Shown here: positions 43,503 to 52,763 of the stretch, piece by piece
Position numbering within the stretch: position 1 is the first letter of the stretch
Layout: each line of letters starts with the position of its first letter
Assembly: GCA_964420925.1 (NCBI GenBank)
Contig: CAYQVB010000154.1
Location: 1-64,000, forward strand
DNA: 64,000 nucleotides
Origin: JAJEAD01 sp964420925
GTDB taxonomy: Bacteria > Pseudomonadota > Gammaproteobacteria > HK1
Reading direction: 5' to 3'
Made by a program: the position numbers and the translations under genes
Notes under the pieces: model-generated
What the model saw: only the letters and a program-made list of their open reading frames with translations
What the model was told of the DNA's origin: nothing
Databases searched by the model: none

Positions 43503-43533
43503 CCGAGGGCGGGTGTCGATACCCGCCCCTCGG
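43503..43533 (+). terminator. Stem-loop after the HiPIP gene
   Basis: CCGAGGGCGGGT (43503-43514) pairs with ACCCGCCCCTCGG (43521-43533) with one bulged C and a 6-base loop, 11 bases after the stop. There is no T-run immediately behind it, so termination efficiency is uncertain; the next element downstream adds further hairpins and a T-tract. Confidence 0.6.
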
Positions 43534-43543
43534 CGCTATGAAA

Positions 43544-43617
43544 GAAAAGTCATCCGTGACTTTCAAGCCTCGCGGTCCGAGAACGCAGGTTCCGGACCGC
43601 TTTCATTTTTCAACGAC
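43544..43617 (+). repeat. Two-copy intergenic element, copy B
   Basis: It contains GTCATCCGTGAC (43549-43560) flanked by GAAAA and TTTC so that it can fold, then the inverted pair GCGGTCCG ... CGGACCGC (ending at 43600), then TTTCATTTTTC. Block CGGACCGCTTTCATTTTTCAACGAC (43593-43617) matches copy A at 23 of 25 positions with the same spacing from the first palindrome. The hairpin plus T-rich tail resembles a terminator. Confidence 0.6.
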
Positions 43618-43762
43618 TCACGGTCGACGAAAAATACCATCACCTCCCGGTATCGGAATCGACGGAAAGAAAAACTGCGCTTTCCTTTCCGCCGCTTCGC
43701 AGTGTGGACACCACGTCGTCTCCACCGGGTTCATGGAGTGCGCCGGGCGGTACCGCGTCCCT

Positions 43763-44152
43763 TCATCGTGTTCTCGGCACTTGCGCGCCGAGGGCTTCGC
43801 TTAGCGCGTCGATGAGATCGGAGTCGCGGAAGGGCTTTCCCAACACTTCCCGCGCGCCGGCCTCGCGAGCGCGATCCGCGAGAGGGTGGTCCGCGAACGC
43901 GGAGATCACGATCACCGGAAGCTCGGCGTCGAAAGCGTTGAGCAGCCCTTGGAGCTCCACTCCACTCATGCCCTCCATCTTGAGATCGAGCAGCAGGCAG
44001 GCCGGCCGTTCCCGGGCATAGCCCTGGAGGAACTCTTCCGCCGACGCGTAGGGCTTCGCCTTCCAGCCGCAGGTGCCCACGAGCAGGCTCAGCGCCGACC
44101 GCACTGCGGGATCGTCGTCGACGATGTAGACGGCGGCGGACGGCTCTTGCAT
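43763..44152 (-). CDS. Stand-alone response regulator receiver protein
   Basis: 129 residues, receiver domain only. The acidic pocket (IVDDDPAV), phosphoacceptor Asp56 (LLLDLKMEGMSG) and switch Lys (VLGKPFRDSD) are present. No output domain. It follows the FixJ-like gene on the same strand by 91 bases and is most similar in style to FixJ receivers, so it may be an additional target or phosphate sink of the FixL-like kinase. Confidence 0.88.
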   Translation of the reverse strand: MQEPSAAVYIVDDDPAVRSALSLLVGTCGWKAKPYASAEEFLQGYARERPACLLLDLKMEGMSGVELQGLLNAFDAELPVIVISAFADHPLADRAREAGAREVLGKPFRDSDLIDALSEALGAQVPRTR

Positions 44153-44243
44153 CAGAGGTGGGGAGGACGCATCGCGCTCGAGCCCGGTGGCGATCCCTGG
44201 GGTACAGTGGAACCCAACGCCGCACGTTGTGCATTGACGTGTG

Positions 44244-44867
44244 TCAATCGAGAGTGCCCGAACCTGCCTCCAGGCCCACTTTGCGTATCAGGTCCGGCAC
44301 CGAGCGCGCGCCGAGCTTGTGCATCACTCGGCCACGGTGAAGCTCGACCGTCCGTTCGCTGATGCCGAGATCTATCGCAATCACCTTGTTCGCCTTGCCC
44401 TCGACTACCAGCGACATGACCTCTCGTTCCCGCGGCGTGAGCTGCGAGAGCCTCGCCTCGACCTCCGCCGCCCGTTCTCTCGCCTTTCTCGTTCGGGCGT
44501 CCTCCTCGAGCGCTTCCGCAATGCGCACGAGGAGCACGTCGGGCTCGTAGGGCTTCTGGAGAAAGTCGAGCGCTCCGCCCTTGAGCGCACGGACCGCTCC
44601 CGGAACGTCGCCGTGACCGGTCAGGACGATGGTCGGAATCGAAGAACCTTCGGACCTCATGCGCTCCTGCAGTTCGAGACCGGTCATCCCCGGCATCCTG
44701 ATGTCGGTGACGAGACAGCCGGGGCGGTCCTCTCGCCAGTCGGCGAGAAAGGCATCGGCGCCCTCGAAGCACTCCACCTCGAAGCCCGCCGCGCGCACGA
44801 GGCGGGACAGGCTGTCCCGAACGTCCGGGTCGTCGTCGACGATGAAAACCATGGGGCGTTCCTTCAT
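44244..44867 (-). CDS. fixJ: FixJ-like LuxR-type response regulator
   Basis: 207 residues. The receiver domain (residues 5-120) has Asp55 as phosphoacceptor (VTDIRMPGMTG) and LQKPYEPD as the Lys switch. The C-terminal LuxR HTH (SQLTPREREVMSLVVEGKAN ... SERTVELHRGRVMHKL) completes a FixJ architecture. Its ATG overlaps the stop of the kinase gene (ATGA), giving translational coupling. In known systems FixJ activates fixK or nifA under low oxygen; the FNR-type gene 1.2 kb away is a natural target. Confidence 0.92.
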   Translation of the reverse strand: MKERPMVFIVDDDPDVRDSLSRLVRAAGFEVECFEGADAFLADWREDRPGCLVTDIRMPGMTGLELQERMRSEGSSIPTIVLTGHGDVPGAVRALKGGALDFLQKPYEPDVLLVRIAEALEEDARTRKARERAAEVEARLSQLTPREREVMSLVVEGKANKVIAIDLGISERTVELHRGRVMHKLGARSVPDLIRKVGLEAGSGTLD

Positions 44868-46033
44868 GCGGCGGATCCCGTCGGGAGCGTCAACGAGAAG
44901 GTCGCACCCTGTCCCCGCTCCGAGGCGACCCCGAGGCGTCCGCCGTGGGCCTCGATGATCGTCCGGCTGATGGACAGTCCCACCCCGACCCCCGACTCCT
45001 TGGTCGTGTAGAAGGTGTCGAATATGCGCACGCGCGATTCCTCGTCCAGGCCGCACCCCGTGTCGCTCACCTCTACCGCCACTTCCTCGGACCCTGCAGC
45101 GTAGGTGCGCAACCCCAGGGTGCGGGACCCTTCCGGCTGCAGGGACATCGCCTCGATCGCGTTGCGTACCAGGTTGAGCAACACCTGTTCTATCTGCACC
45201 AGGTCGGCGTCGACCAGCGGGAGGTGCCGGTCCAGCTCTCGCGTGACGCGAACCCCGGCGCTTCGCAGCTCATGGGTGACCAGGACCAGGACTTCTTCGA
45301 GCGCGGCGCCGAGATCGATCGGGTTGCGCTCGATCTCCTCCTTGCGGGTGAGCTGGCGCATCCGTTGCACGATGTCTCCGGCACGCTGCCCCTGGTTGCG
45401 GATTTGCTCCAGCGTATCCACCAGCAGCGGCATGTCGGGCGCTTCCGATTCGAGCATGCGCATGCAGGCAGCCGCGTAGCCGGTGATCGCGGCGAGCGGC
45501 TGGTTGATCTCGTGGGCAATACCGGAAGTCATCTCTCCGAGCTCGAGGAGGCGAGAGGTGTGTGCGGCTTCGCGCAGGCGCAGCCGGGCCTGCTCCTCCA
45601 TGCGCCGGCGCTCGCTGATGTCGCGCACGATGCCGGTGAAGAGCCTTCGCCCCGGAAACTCGACTTCGCTCACCGCGAGCTCCAGGGGAAAGGCGCTGCC
45701 GTCCTTGCGTTGCCCCTCCACTTCGCGGCCGATGCCGATGATTCGCGCTTCGCCCGTGCGCAGATAGCGCTCGATGTGAGCGTCGTGCTCTTCCCGGTAA
45801 GGCGAGGGCATCAGCTTGTTGACGCTGTGCCCGAGCAGTTCCTCCGCCGTGTAGCCGAACATGTTCTCCACTGCCGCGTTGACCGACTGAACGATGCCTC
45901 GTCCGTCGATGGTGATGATTCCGTCCACCGCGGTATCCAGCACCGCGCTGAGCACGGCTTCCCGCTCCATGAGGGCGAGTTGTGCGCGGCGCACTTCGTC
46001 GAGGTCCGAGTCGCGGGGAGATTGGCTGCTCAC
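44864..46033 (-). CDS. fixL: FixL-like oxygen-sensing histidine kinase
   Basis: 389 residues. A single PAS domain (about 22-140) keeps the FixL heme-pocket residues: His83 in EEHDAHIERY (proximal heme ligand), Arg89 and Arg103 (RIIGIGREVEGQRKDG) at exactly the spacing of FixL His200, Arg206 and Arg220. The kinase core has H-box His174 (GIAHEINQPLAAITGY), N-box VLLNLVRNAIEAM and G-box GVGVGLSISRTI. No membrane segment, so it is cytoplasmic. Oxygen binding to the heme is expected to inhibit autophosphorylation. Confidence 0.92.
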   Translation of the reverse strand: MSSQSPRDSDLDEVRRAQLALMEREAVLSAVLDTAVDGIITIDGRGIVQSVNAAVENMFGYTAEELLGHSVNKLMPSPYREEHDAHIERYLRTGEARIIGIGREVEGQRKDGSAFPLELAVSEVEFPGRRLFTGIVRDISERRRMEEQARLRLREAAHTSRLLELGEMTSGIAHEINQPLAAITGYAAACMRMLESEAPDMPLLVDTLEQIRNQGQRAGDIVQRMRQLTRKEEIERNPIDLGAALEEVLVLVTHELRSAGVRVTRELDRHLPLVDADLVQIEQVLLNLVRNAIEAMSLQPEGSRTLGLRTYAAGSEEVAVEVSDTGCGLDEESRVRIFDTFYTTKESGVGVGLSISRTIIEAHGGRLGVASERGQGATFSLTLPTGSAA

Positions 46034-46391
46034 GTTGTGGGAGCCCGGTTCGTCGTCGGATCGATCGATCCTTCGCTGTCCGATTGTAAGCGAGCGTCAT
46101 TCATCCATGTTCGGCCGGGCCATGCGTCCGTGTCGTGGCGAGGCTCGACTCGACGTTTCCTGTCTCGCTTTTCCGCCGTGAAACCCCGAACACCAGCCGG
46201 ATTGCCGGCGTCGTCTGCGTCTGCCCTTGACGCGATCCCTTCACTCGAATCGAAGGGTGAGCTGCGGAGGTGGAAGCGACCCGATTCAATGGAGCGGTGG
46301 ACAGCCCCGAGTCCGGCGCATAGGCTAGAGTTCTTCGGCGTCAGGGGCGTCCCGCCGCAGGCGGTGGCGCTCCATCCACTGCGGAGGGTCC
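46034..46391. other. Divergent intergenic region without a supported gene
   Basis: A 358-base spacer between fixL and the hemerythrin gene. A small CCTTC ... GAAGG stem (near 46236-46256) is visible. No gene or clear FNR/FixK box was recognised. Confidence 0.45.
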
Positions 46392-46940
46392 ATGGAACCG
46401 CCGGTATTGCAGCAACTGGCTCGGGACCACGAAAACATGCGCCTGCTGCTCGATCTCCTCGATTCGGAGCTCGCGCAAGTGCAGGAAGGGGACGTTGCCG
46501 ACTTCGAGCTGATGCGCGACATCATGGTGTACATGACCCGGTATCCGGACCACACGCACCATCCCATCGAGGACCTGATGTTCAGGCGCTGGATCGAGTA
46601 CGACGAAAGCGCCCGGACTCTGGCGAGCACGCTCGGGCGTGAACATCGGGGGCTGGCCGAGAAAGGCGAGGCGCTCGCGGACATTCTGGCCCATGTGGTG
46701 GATGGCGCGATGGTGTCGCGGGAGGAGATCGAGACCCGGACCCGGGACTACTGCGAGTTCCTGCGCTACCACATGAACGTCGAGGACGAACGGGCCTTCC
46801 CCGGGGCGGGGGGGGCTCTGCGGGACGCGGACTGGGCGGTTATCGTGAGCGCCTTTGCCGAGCATGAAGACCCGGTGTTCGGGCCGATCGTGCACGACGA
46901 GTTTCGGGACCTCTTCGAACGAATCACCCACGGAGCTTGA
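46392..46940 (+). CDS. Hemerythrin domain protein
   Basis: A 182-residue four-helix-bundle protein. Diiron ligands are spread through LARDHENMRLLL, HTHHPIEDLMF, LGREHRGLAEKGE and RYHMNVEDERAFPG, matching the H...HxxxE...HxxxE pattern of YtfE/DNRL-like hemerythrins. It could bind oxygen or NO or help repair iron-sulfur clusters. Position next to FixL and FNR-type regulators fits an oxygen or nitrosative stress role. Confidence 0.87.
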   Translation: MEPPVLQQLARDHENMRLLLDLLDSELAQVQEGDVADFELMRDIMVYMTRYPDHTHHPIEDLMFRRWIEYDESARTLASTLGREHRGLAEKGEALADILAHVVDGAMVSREEIETRTRDYCEFLRYHMNVEDERAFPGAGGALRDADWAVIVSAFAEHEDPVFGPIVHDEFRDLFERITHGA

Positions 46941-47065
46941 GCTCTCCCGTTCGCCCGGCGGCCAGCAGCGGCGGCTCGCCCGCAAACCTCACCCACTCGC
47001 GAAGCGAGGGCGTGCAATTGCCGGCAGCTCCGCGTCCGCGTCCGTGACGTGGAGGGAGTCGCGTG

Positions 47066-48841
47066 TCAGGGATCGGGTGGCGGGATGGACCGGCACTCTT
47101 CGAAGATGCGCGCGCGGCAGTTCCGGCACACCTGGTGGTCCAGTCTGCCGAAGATGGTGTGGATCGCCTCGCTCTTCGACGAGAACAGGTTCTCGTGGCC
47201 TATGGTATCCAGGTAGCCGCCCTTCTCGAGGGTGTCGTCCACCTCGGGCTTCACGTGGGTCAGATACAGCGCGCCGCCCGCGCGCCGGCGCTCGCGGGCG
47301 GTCTGGGCGAGGAGCTCCGCCCCCGCCACGTCGACGAAGTTGATGCTGCGCGCAAAGACGAGCAGGTGCTTCTGCATCCGGCTCCGGCGGCCAACGATGC
47401 GCAGTCGTTCCGCCACGAAGCTCACCGCGCCGAAGAAGAGCGCGCCGTCGATGCGCACGATGGCGAGCTGGGGGCACTCGGGCAGCTTCGCGTCGGTGGT
47501 GAACTGGCGCCGCGGCGAGCGGGAGTCCGGCACCCGCACCAGCACGCTCGGCTGCGAGGCGCGGTGCAGGTAGACGATCAGGGAGGCGAGCACTCCGAGG
47601 AGAATTGCGAAGTCGAGCTCGAGGAGCAAAGTGGCGAGGAAGGTGATCACCAGCACTCCGGCGTCGCCCCGGTTGGCGCGCAGGATGCGCCTGATTTCCG
47701 TCCAGTCGACCAGTCCCCAGGCTACCACGAACAGGATGCCGGCCATGGTCGCGTTCGGCAGCCAGGCGCCGAGCGGTCCCACCGCGGGGACCACCGCCAT
47801 CAGGGCGAGCCCCGCGACGATGGCGGCGAGCGGGGTCACCGCACCGGCCTGGAAGTTGACCGCGCTGCGGTTGAAGGAGCCGGTGGCGACGTAGGACGAG
47901 AAGAAGCTGCCCGCGATGTTGGAGAGTCCCTGTCCGATGAACTCCTGGTTGCCGTGGATGAGCTGCCCGGAGCGCGCGGCGAGGGAACGTGATATCGACA
48001 CTGCTTCGGTGAGCGCGAAGAGCGTTACCGCGAGCGCGGTGGGGGCGAGCTCCTTGATCGTTCCCAGCGCGAAGTCCGGCGTGGAAAGGGGGGGAAGCGA
48101 TGCGGGCAGCGCGCCGACGGTGGCAATCCTCGTCTCGTCCGCGCCGAGCACCATGTTCAGGGCAAGGGCGGTGAATCCTCCCGCGAGCATCGCGGTCACC
48201 AGGTACGGGGAGCGGGGGAAGGCGTGCTTTGCACCGATGCCCACCATGATCGTGATTACGCCGACCAGCACCACTGGAGAGCTCGCGTGTTCGATTTTCT
48301 CGGCCGCTTGAAGGAGGGTCTCGTGAACCGGCAGTCCGGCCGGGATGTCTATCCCCAGGAAGTGCCGGAGCTGGCTCGCGGCGATGTGGATGGCGGCGCC
48401 GGCCGTGAACCCCACGATCACCGAGTGGGAGATGAAGTTCACGAGGAAGCCGAAACGCGCAAGGCCGAGCACGAGCTCGAAGACGCCGACCATCAGGGTG
48501 AGGGTCAGGGCGAGGCGGATGTAGTCGGGGCTTCCCGGTGTGGCCAGGTTGGCGAGCGCGGTGAAGAGCACGATGGAGGCTGCGGTAGTCGGTCCCGAGA
48601 CGAGGTGGCGCGAGGATCCGAACAGCGCCGCCACCACTGCCGGCACCATCGCCGCATACAGGCCGTACTGGGGCGGCATGCCGGCGAGCGTGGCGAAGGC
48701 CACGCCCTGGGGCAGCACCACCAGGGCGCCGGTAATCCCGGCCATGCCGTCCGCGCGCAGGGTGAAGCGATCCGTGTCGCGAATCCACGACAGAAAGGGA
48801 AACACGTTCGCGAGCACGTCGTTACTCGCTCGCCCTGGCAA
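47066..48841 (-). CDS. SulP-family anion transporter with STAS domain
   Basis: A 591-residue membrane protein with 12-14 helices. The SulP signature region is PQGVAFATLAGMPPQYGLYA near residue 44. A C-terminal STAS domain lies at about 455-555 (IVRIDGALFFGAVSFVAERL). SulP proteins import sulfate, bicarbonate or dicarboxylates. The extreme C-terminus adds a cysteine group (CRNCRARIFEEC) not usual for the family, possibly metal-binding or redox-active. It overlaps the upstream small membrane protein gene by 20 bases. Confidence 0.9.
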   Translation of the reverse strand: MPGRASNDVLANVFPFLSWIRDTDRFTLRADGMAGITGALVVLPQGVAFATLAGMPPQYGLYAAMVPAVVAALFGSSRHLVSGPTTAASIVLFTALANLATPGSPDYIRLALTLTLMVGVFELVLGLARFGFLVNFISHSVIVGFTAGAAIHIAASQLRHFLGIDIPAGLPVHETLLQAAEKIEHASSPVVLVGVITIMVGIGAKHAFPRSPYLVTAMLAGGFTALALNMVLGADETRIATVGALPASLPPLSTPDFALGTIKELAPTALAVTLFALTEAVSISRSLAARSGQLIHGNQEFIGQGLSNIAGSFFSSYVATGSFNRSAVNFQAGAVTPLAAIVAGLALMAVVPAVGPLGAWLPNATMAGILFVVAWGLVDWTEIRRILRANRGDAGVLVITFLATLLLELDFAILLGVLASLIVYLHRASQPSVLVRVPDSRSPRRQFTTDAKLPECPQLAIVRIDGALFFGAVSFVAERLRIVGRRSRMQKHLLVFARSINFVDVAGAELLAQTARERRRAGGALYLTHVKPEVDDTLEKGGYLDTIGHENLFSSKSEAIHTIFGRLDHQVCRNCRARIFEECRSIPPPDP

Positions 48842-49142
48842 GGCGCCGGGTGGTCGACCAGTAGATTCCGCCTCGCATGGAGGCCGCCGCCGCCCAGGCC
48901 ACCGCTCCGAAAACGATTGCCTCGTACCAGACGTGCTCGTTGAACAGCGCCCCCACGATCACCGCCGCCGCCATGATCGGCCCCGCGCGCGCCCACAGCC
49001 GGCAGTCGGTGTGGCGCACCCTTTCGATCTTCTCCGGCGTGGCGGCGAGGATTGCGCAGAGCGACCCGTAGAGGAAGCCGAGCGCGCCGCAGGCCGCTGC
49101 GGCCGATACTGCGAGCAGGAGGTATCCGGCGAGGCTCTTCAA
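48822..49142 (-). CDS. Small membrane protein of unknown function
   Basis: A 106-residue protein with about four hydrophobic helices (residues 3-20, 22-36, 55-68, 74-90). I recognise no family. It precedes and overlaps the SulP gene by 20 bases, so it is almost certainly co-translated with it and could be an accessory subunit. Confidence 0.7.
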   Translation of the reverse strand: MKSLAGYLLLAVSAAAACGALGFLYGSLCAILAATPEKIERVRHTDCRLWARAGPIMAAAVIVGALFNEHVWYEAIVFGAVAWAAAASMRGGIYWSTTRRLARASE

Positions 49143-49224
49143 GGCGCCCGCGCCCCGGCAAAGGCACCGCCCATAACGGCCCGCATGGATGGGGGAGGGA
49201 GGGACATCGCGGTGTTCCGCTCGC

Positions 49225-51360
49225 TCAATGCTCGAACACGACGTCGACTCCGAGCACGCCCCTGCCCTGCTCCAGCACGATGAGAGGGTTGATCTCGATC
49301 GCTTTCACGGCGTCGCCCGCCGCGTGGGCGAGGCGGGCGAACGCGGCGACGGCGTCCGCCGCCGCCTCGAGGTCATAGGGGCCGCGGCCCCGCACTCCGC
49401 GGAGCAGGCGGCCCGCCGGCGTCTCGTCCAGCATGTCGATCGCGGTATCCCGATCGATGGGCGCGAGGCGGATGCTGGCCTGGCGGATGACCTCGACCAG
49501 CGTGCCGCCGACCCCCACCGCGACCACCGTGCCGAAGGCGTCCGCCTGCCTCGCCCCGAGAATCAGCTCCACCCCGGGGCCGGCCATGCGCTGGGCGAGG
49601 ATCCTGCCTTCGCCGTTCGTTTCCGTCGCCCGGTTCAGGCGACGTTCAATCGCGGAAAACGCATCGCGAATCCGATCTTCTTCCCCGAGGCCGATCTCGA
49701 CCAGCGCGTGCTCGCTCTTGTGCAGCAGGCCCGGAGCACTGCCCTTGAGCGCGATCTGCCCGCCGAGCTCGGTGGCAAGCGCCACCGCTTCGTCGGCCGA
49801 GTCGACGCCGCGGGTCTCCGCCATCGGCACTCCCGCCTCGGCGAGGAGGGCGAAGCGATCCACCTCTTCCCGCGTGGTTTCGATCCTCGCGCGCCACTGC
49901 GACGAGGGGAGGGGAGGGATGTCTTCCCGGACGCCTTTTCGACGCGCCCCCGCGTGCAGCCATTCCGCGACCGCGCTCAAGCCCTCGCGCATGCCGAGCA
50001 GAGCGGGAACCTGCGCCGCACGCAGAGCCCGCTGGACATCAGGATTCATGCCGCCGGCGCTCATGTTGTTGACGAACACGACGGCCTTTTCGGTTTCGCC
50101 CACCGCCTCGACGCAAACTTGAGCCTGTTCCTCGCCCATCGTCGATTCCACTCCCGACGCGAAAGTGTCCATGCACAACACCACGGTGCCGATGGCGTCA
50201 TCGGCGAGCACCGCTTTCACGATCCGGTTGAATCGCTCGCGATCCCATCCGAGCCCATAGGCGTCGACCGGGTTGCGGGGAGTGGCGAAGGGGGGGAACG
50301 CGCTCTTGAGTGCGCGCACCGTGTCGGGGCCGAAGTCCGGAATCAGGACGCCCTTCTCGGCCAGGAGATCCGCGGCAAGCGCCGCTTCGCCTCCCGACAC
50401 CGTGATGACCGCTACGCCACCGCGGGGAGGCGCCTGCGACATCGTAGCGAGCAGCAGGCCGGTCTCGACGAGGCCATCGAGGTCTTCCGCGCGCAGAATG
50501 CCGTGCCGGCGGAAGTAGGAGTCGTAGACCGCGTCTTCCCCTGCGATGCCTCCGGTGTGCGCCGCCACCATGCGCTGCGCGCTCTCGCTCCTGCCCACCT
50601 TGACCGCGGCAATCCGCTTGCCGGCCGCGATCGCTTTCTCCGCCGCCCGCGCGAACTTGTCGGGCTCACGCAGAGTCTCGAGGTACACCAGGATGACGTC
50701 CACGCGCTCGTTGCCGGCGAAGTAATCCAGGTAGTCGGCGGCATTGACGTTTGCCTCGTTCCCCGTGCTCACCATGTACGCGAGCCCGAGCCGGCGAGGG
50801 TCCTGGGATATCGCAATGCCGGCCGAGCCGCTCTGGGTGATGAGCGCGATGCGAGCGTTGTCGTCGACGTCCGCGATGGGAGTAGGCCAGGCGACTACTC
50901 GATCCAGATTGCTGACGAAACCGAGATTGTTCGGTCCGCAGATCGGAATACGGTGGCGGTTCGCGATCTCGACGATACGTGCCTGCCGGGCTTCGCCTTC
51001 CGGTCCGCCGTCGGCATAGCCGCTGCCCGGAATCGCCACCGCGCCGACGCCGGCCTCCGCCGCCTGCTCCAGCACGTCGGCGCCGAGCGCGGCAGGCAGG
51101 GCGATGTAGGCGAGATCGACCGGCTTGGGAACTGAAGCGAGATCGGGGTAGCAGCGCATCCCCTTGATCTCGGTCCGTCGCGGGTTCACCGGATAGATGG
51201 GAAGAGGGCATCGGTACTCCATCAGCATGTCGAGCACCATGGACCCGTATGCGTCCGGCCGATTCGAGGCGCCGACAATGGCGATGGAGCGCGGGTTGAA
51301 GAGCTTTTCGAGAGACAATGATTCGTTCGACTTCGCACTCACTGTTGAATCTGCCGGCAT
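49225..51360 (-). CDS. NDP-forming acyl-CoA synthetase (acetate-CoA ligase family)
   Basis: A 711-residue single-chain enzyme: CoA-binding domain (SIAIVGASNRPDAYGSMVLD), succinyl-CoA synthetase-like ligase domain (ALITQSGSAGIAIS), and C-terminal ATP-grasp domain (EAGVPMAETRGVDSADEAV ... ILGARQADAFG). The phospho-His candidate is in VAAHTGGIAGEDA. It converts acyl-CoA plus NDP and phosphate to acid plus NTP, or the reverse. ATG 51360 is preferred over a TTG nine bases earlier. A TAGTAT box on the minus strand (51382-51377) lies just upstream. Confidence 0.92.
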   Translation of the reverse strand: MPADSTVSAKSNESLSLEKLFNPRSIAIVGASNRPDAYGSMVLDMLMEYRCPLPIYPVNPRRTEIKGMRCYPDLASVPKPVDLAYIALPAALGADVLEQAAEAGVGAVAIPGSGYADGGPEGEARQARIVEIANRHRIPICGPNNLGFVSNLDRVVAWPTPIADVDDNARIALITQSGSAGIAISQDPRRLGLAYMVSTGNEANVNAADYLDYFAGNERVDVILVYLETLREPDKFARAAEKAIAAGKRIAAVKVGRSESAQRMVAAHTGGIAGEDAVYDSYFRRHGILRAEDLDGLVETGLLLATMSQAPPRGGVAVITVSGGEAALAADLLAEKGVLIPDFGPDTVRALKSAFPPFATPRNPVDAYGLGWDRERFNRIVKAVLADDAIGTVVLCMDTFASGVESTMGEEQAQVCVEAVGETEKAVVFVNNMSAGGMNPDVQRALRAAQVPALLGMREGLSAVAEWLHAGARRKGVREDIPPLPSSQWRARIETTREEVDRFALLAEAGVPMAETRGVDSADEAVALATELGGQIALKGSAPGLLHKSEHALVEIGLGEEDRIRDAFSAIERRLNRATETNGEGRILAQRMAGPGVELILGARQADAFGTVVAVGVGGTLVEVIRQASIRLAPIDRDTAIDMLDETPAGRLLRGVRGRGPYDLEAAADAVAAFARLAHAAGDAVKAIEINPLIVLEQGRGVLGVDVVFEH

Positions 51361-51538
51361 TCGATCCAAGCAACCTATACTAACCGACGCTGCGCTTTCG
51401 TCAGCGGGAACGTCGCGAAACGGTCAGCACATTGCCGGCAATCGTGGTCTGAAGATCGCCCGCCCCTCGGCATCTCGCAGGCCCCAATGTCGGCACCCCG
51501 GCGAGCTCTTCCTGCTCGCCACGAGTCACATGGAGCGG

Positions 51539-52480
51539 CTATTGCGCCATGCGCTGGTGGTGGGTGCGTACGAAGTCGACGTATCCGTTGCGGGTTTCCG
51601 CGATGTGCTCGCGCATGACCGCGTCGAGTGCCGCCAGCCGGAAGAAGGGCGCCTGAGGCATTGCGTGGTGCGCCGTGTGATAGGCCATGTTCCAGGCGAG
51701 GAGTCGCAGCGGCGCGGTGGTGTACACGGTGCGGGTGTTCCGGAGCATGCTGGGGACCCGCTCGCAGCCCACGTGTTCCGACATTCGGATGATGCGCATG
51801 AAGGGCTCGCCCGCAATTCGGGGCAGCAGCCAGAGCTGTACCGCCAACCAGGACTCGAAGTGGACGGATATCGCGGCGACCCCTGCGTAGAGACTCCAGA
51901 AGATCCAGCCCTCTCGCCGGATCGTGCCATGCTGCGTTGCGGGCACATTGCGCCGTTCTGACGGGCTCAATCGACCGAGGGGATGACGGACGAGTTCCGC
52001 CACGGTGTTTCGAAAATAGGGTATGGCGCTCGCGTAGTACCAGAAACCCCATCGAGACTCACCCATGGGGATCATCTGCGGATCGAACTCGGGATCCTGG
52101 GTGTACTTGTGGTGGGCAGTGTGCTCATAGCGAAACGCCGTGGGCGGCAACAGGAGCAGGAGTCCACTGATCCAGCCCATGGCGGAATTCAACCAGCGGG
52201 TGCGAAACGCGGTGTAGTGGGTCGACTCGTGAAAAGGAGCGAAGAGGTGCACGATGAAGATGCCGTGCACGATGGTGGCCGGGATCGCCCACACCGTGCC
52301 CAGCACGCTCCAGAGCGCCCACCCGCTCACTCCCAGGAGGGCGAGGTGCGCCGCCGCAAACGCGAGGCCCGGCGCGTCGCGACGTTTCACGAACCCGGGC
52401 AGGCGCTCCTTCCCGATGATTCGGCGAACGATGGTCGACGGACGCACCACCTCGTCATGGATATCGGGTGCGTGCTTCAT
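51539..52480 (-). CDS. Membrane fatty acid desaturase family protein
   Basis: A 313-residue membrane protein starting at ATG 52480 (MKHAPDIHDEV). The three histidine boxes of the di-iron site are HESTHYTAF, HTAHHKYTQD and YHTAHHAMP. Four transmembrane helices fit the family. It probably desaturates or hydroxylates an acyl chain, or acts as a related alkane, sterol or carotenoid oxygenase. GAAGG is upstream. It diverges from the MttB-like gene; on the minus strand TATTAT near 52653 may be its -10. Confidence 0.88.
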   Translation of the reverse strand: MKHAPDIHDEVVRPSTIVRRIIGKERLPGFVKRRDAPGLAFAAAHLALLGVSGWALWSVLGTVWAIPATIVHGIFIVHLFAPFHESTHYTAFRTRWLNSAMGWISGLLLLLPPTAFRYEHTAHHKYTQDPEFDPQMIPMGESRWGFWYYASAIPYFRNTVAELVRHPLGRLSPSERRNVPATQHGTIRREGWIFWSLYAGVAAISVHFESWLAVQLWLLPRIAGEPFMRIIRMSEHVGCERVPSMLRNTRTVYTTAPLRLLAWNMAYHTAHHAMPQAPFFRLAALDAVMREHIAETRNGYVDFVRTHHQRMAQ

Positions 52481-52763
52481 CAGGCCCTCGACCTTCCCGC
52501 AAGCCGCCGAGCCGGCTGCTCCTTCGCGCCTTTGCCCCCTTCGCTCGTTCACGGATACCTTCCTCCGCCCGGGAATCGCCTCGCTTTGCCGCTCTCGACG
52601 GCGTCTCTGAACTCAATCCGTCTCCCGGTTCCGCTGACTTTCCGAATGAACATAATACATCCGTCGCGGGTCGGAGTTCAGGCCAGCCTGCGCTATTCTC
52701 GCGCTACGATGAACGCGTCGGCGCGATGGGGACCTTAACTTCGAAGGGCAAGGGCAGGCCACG

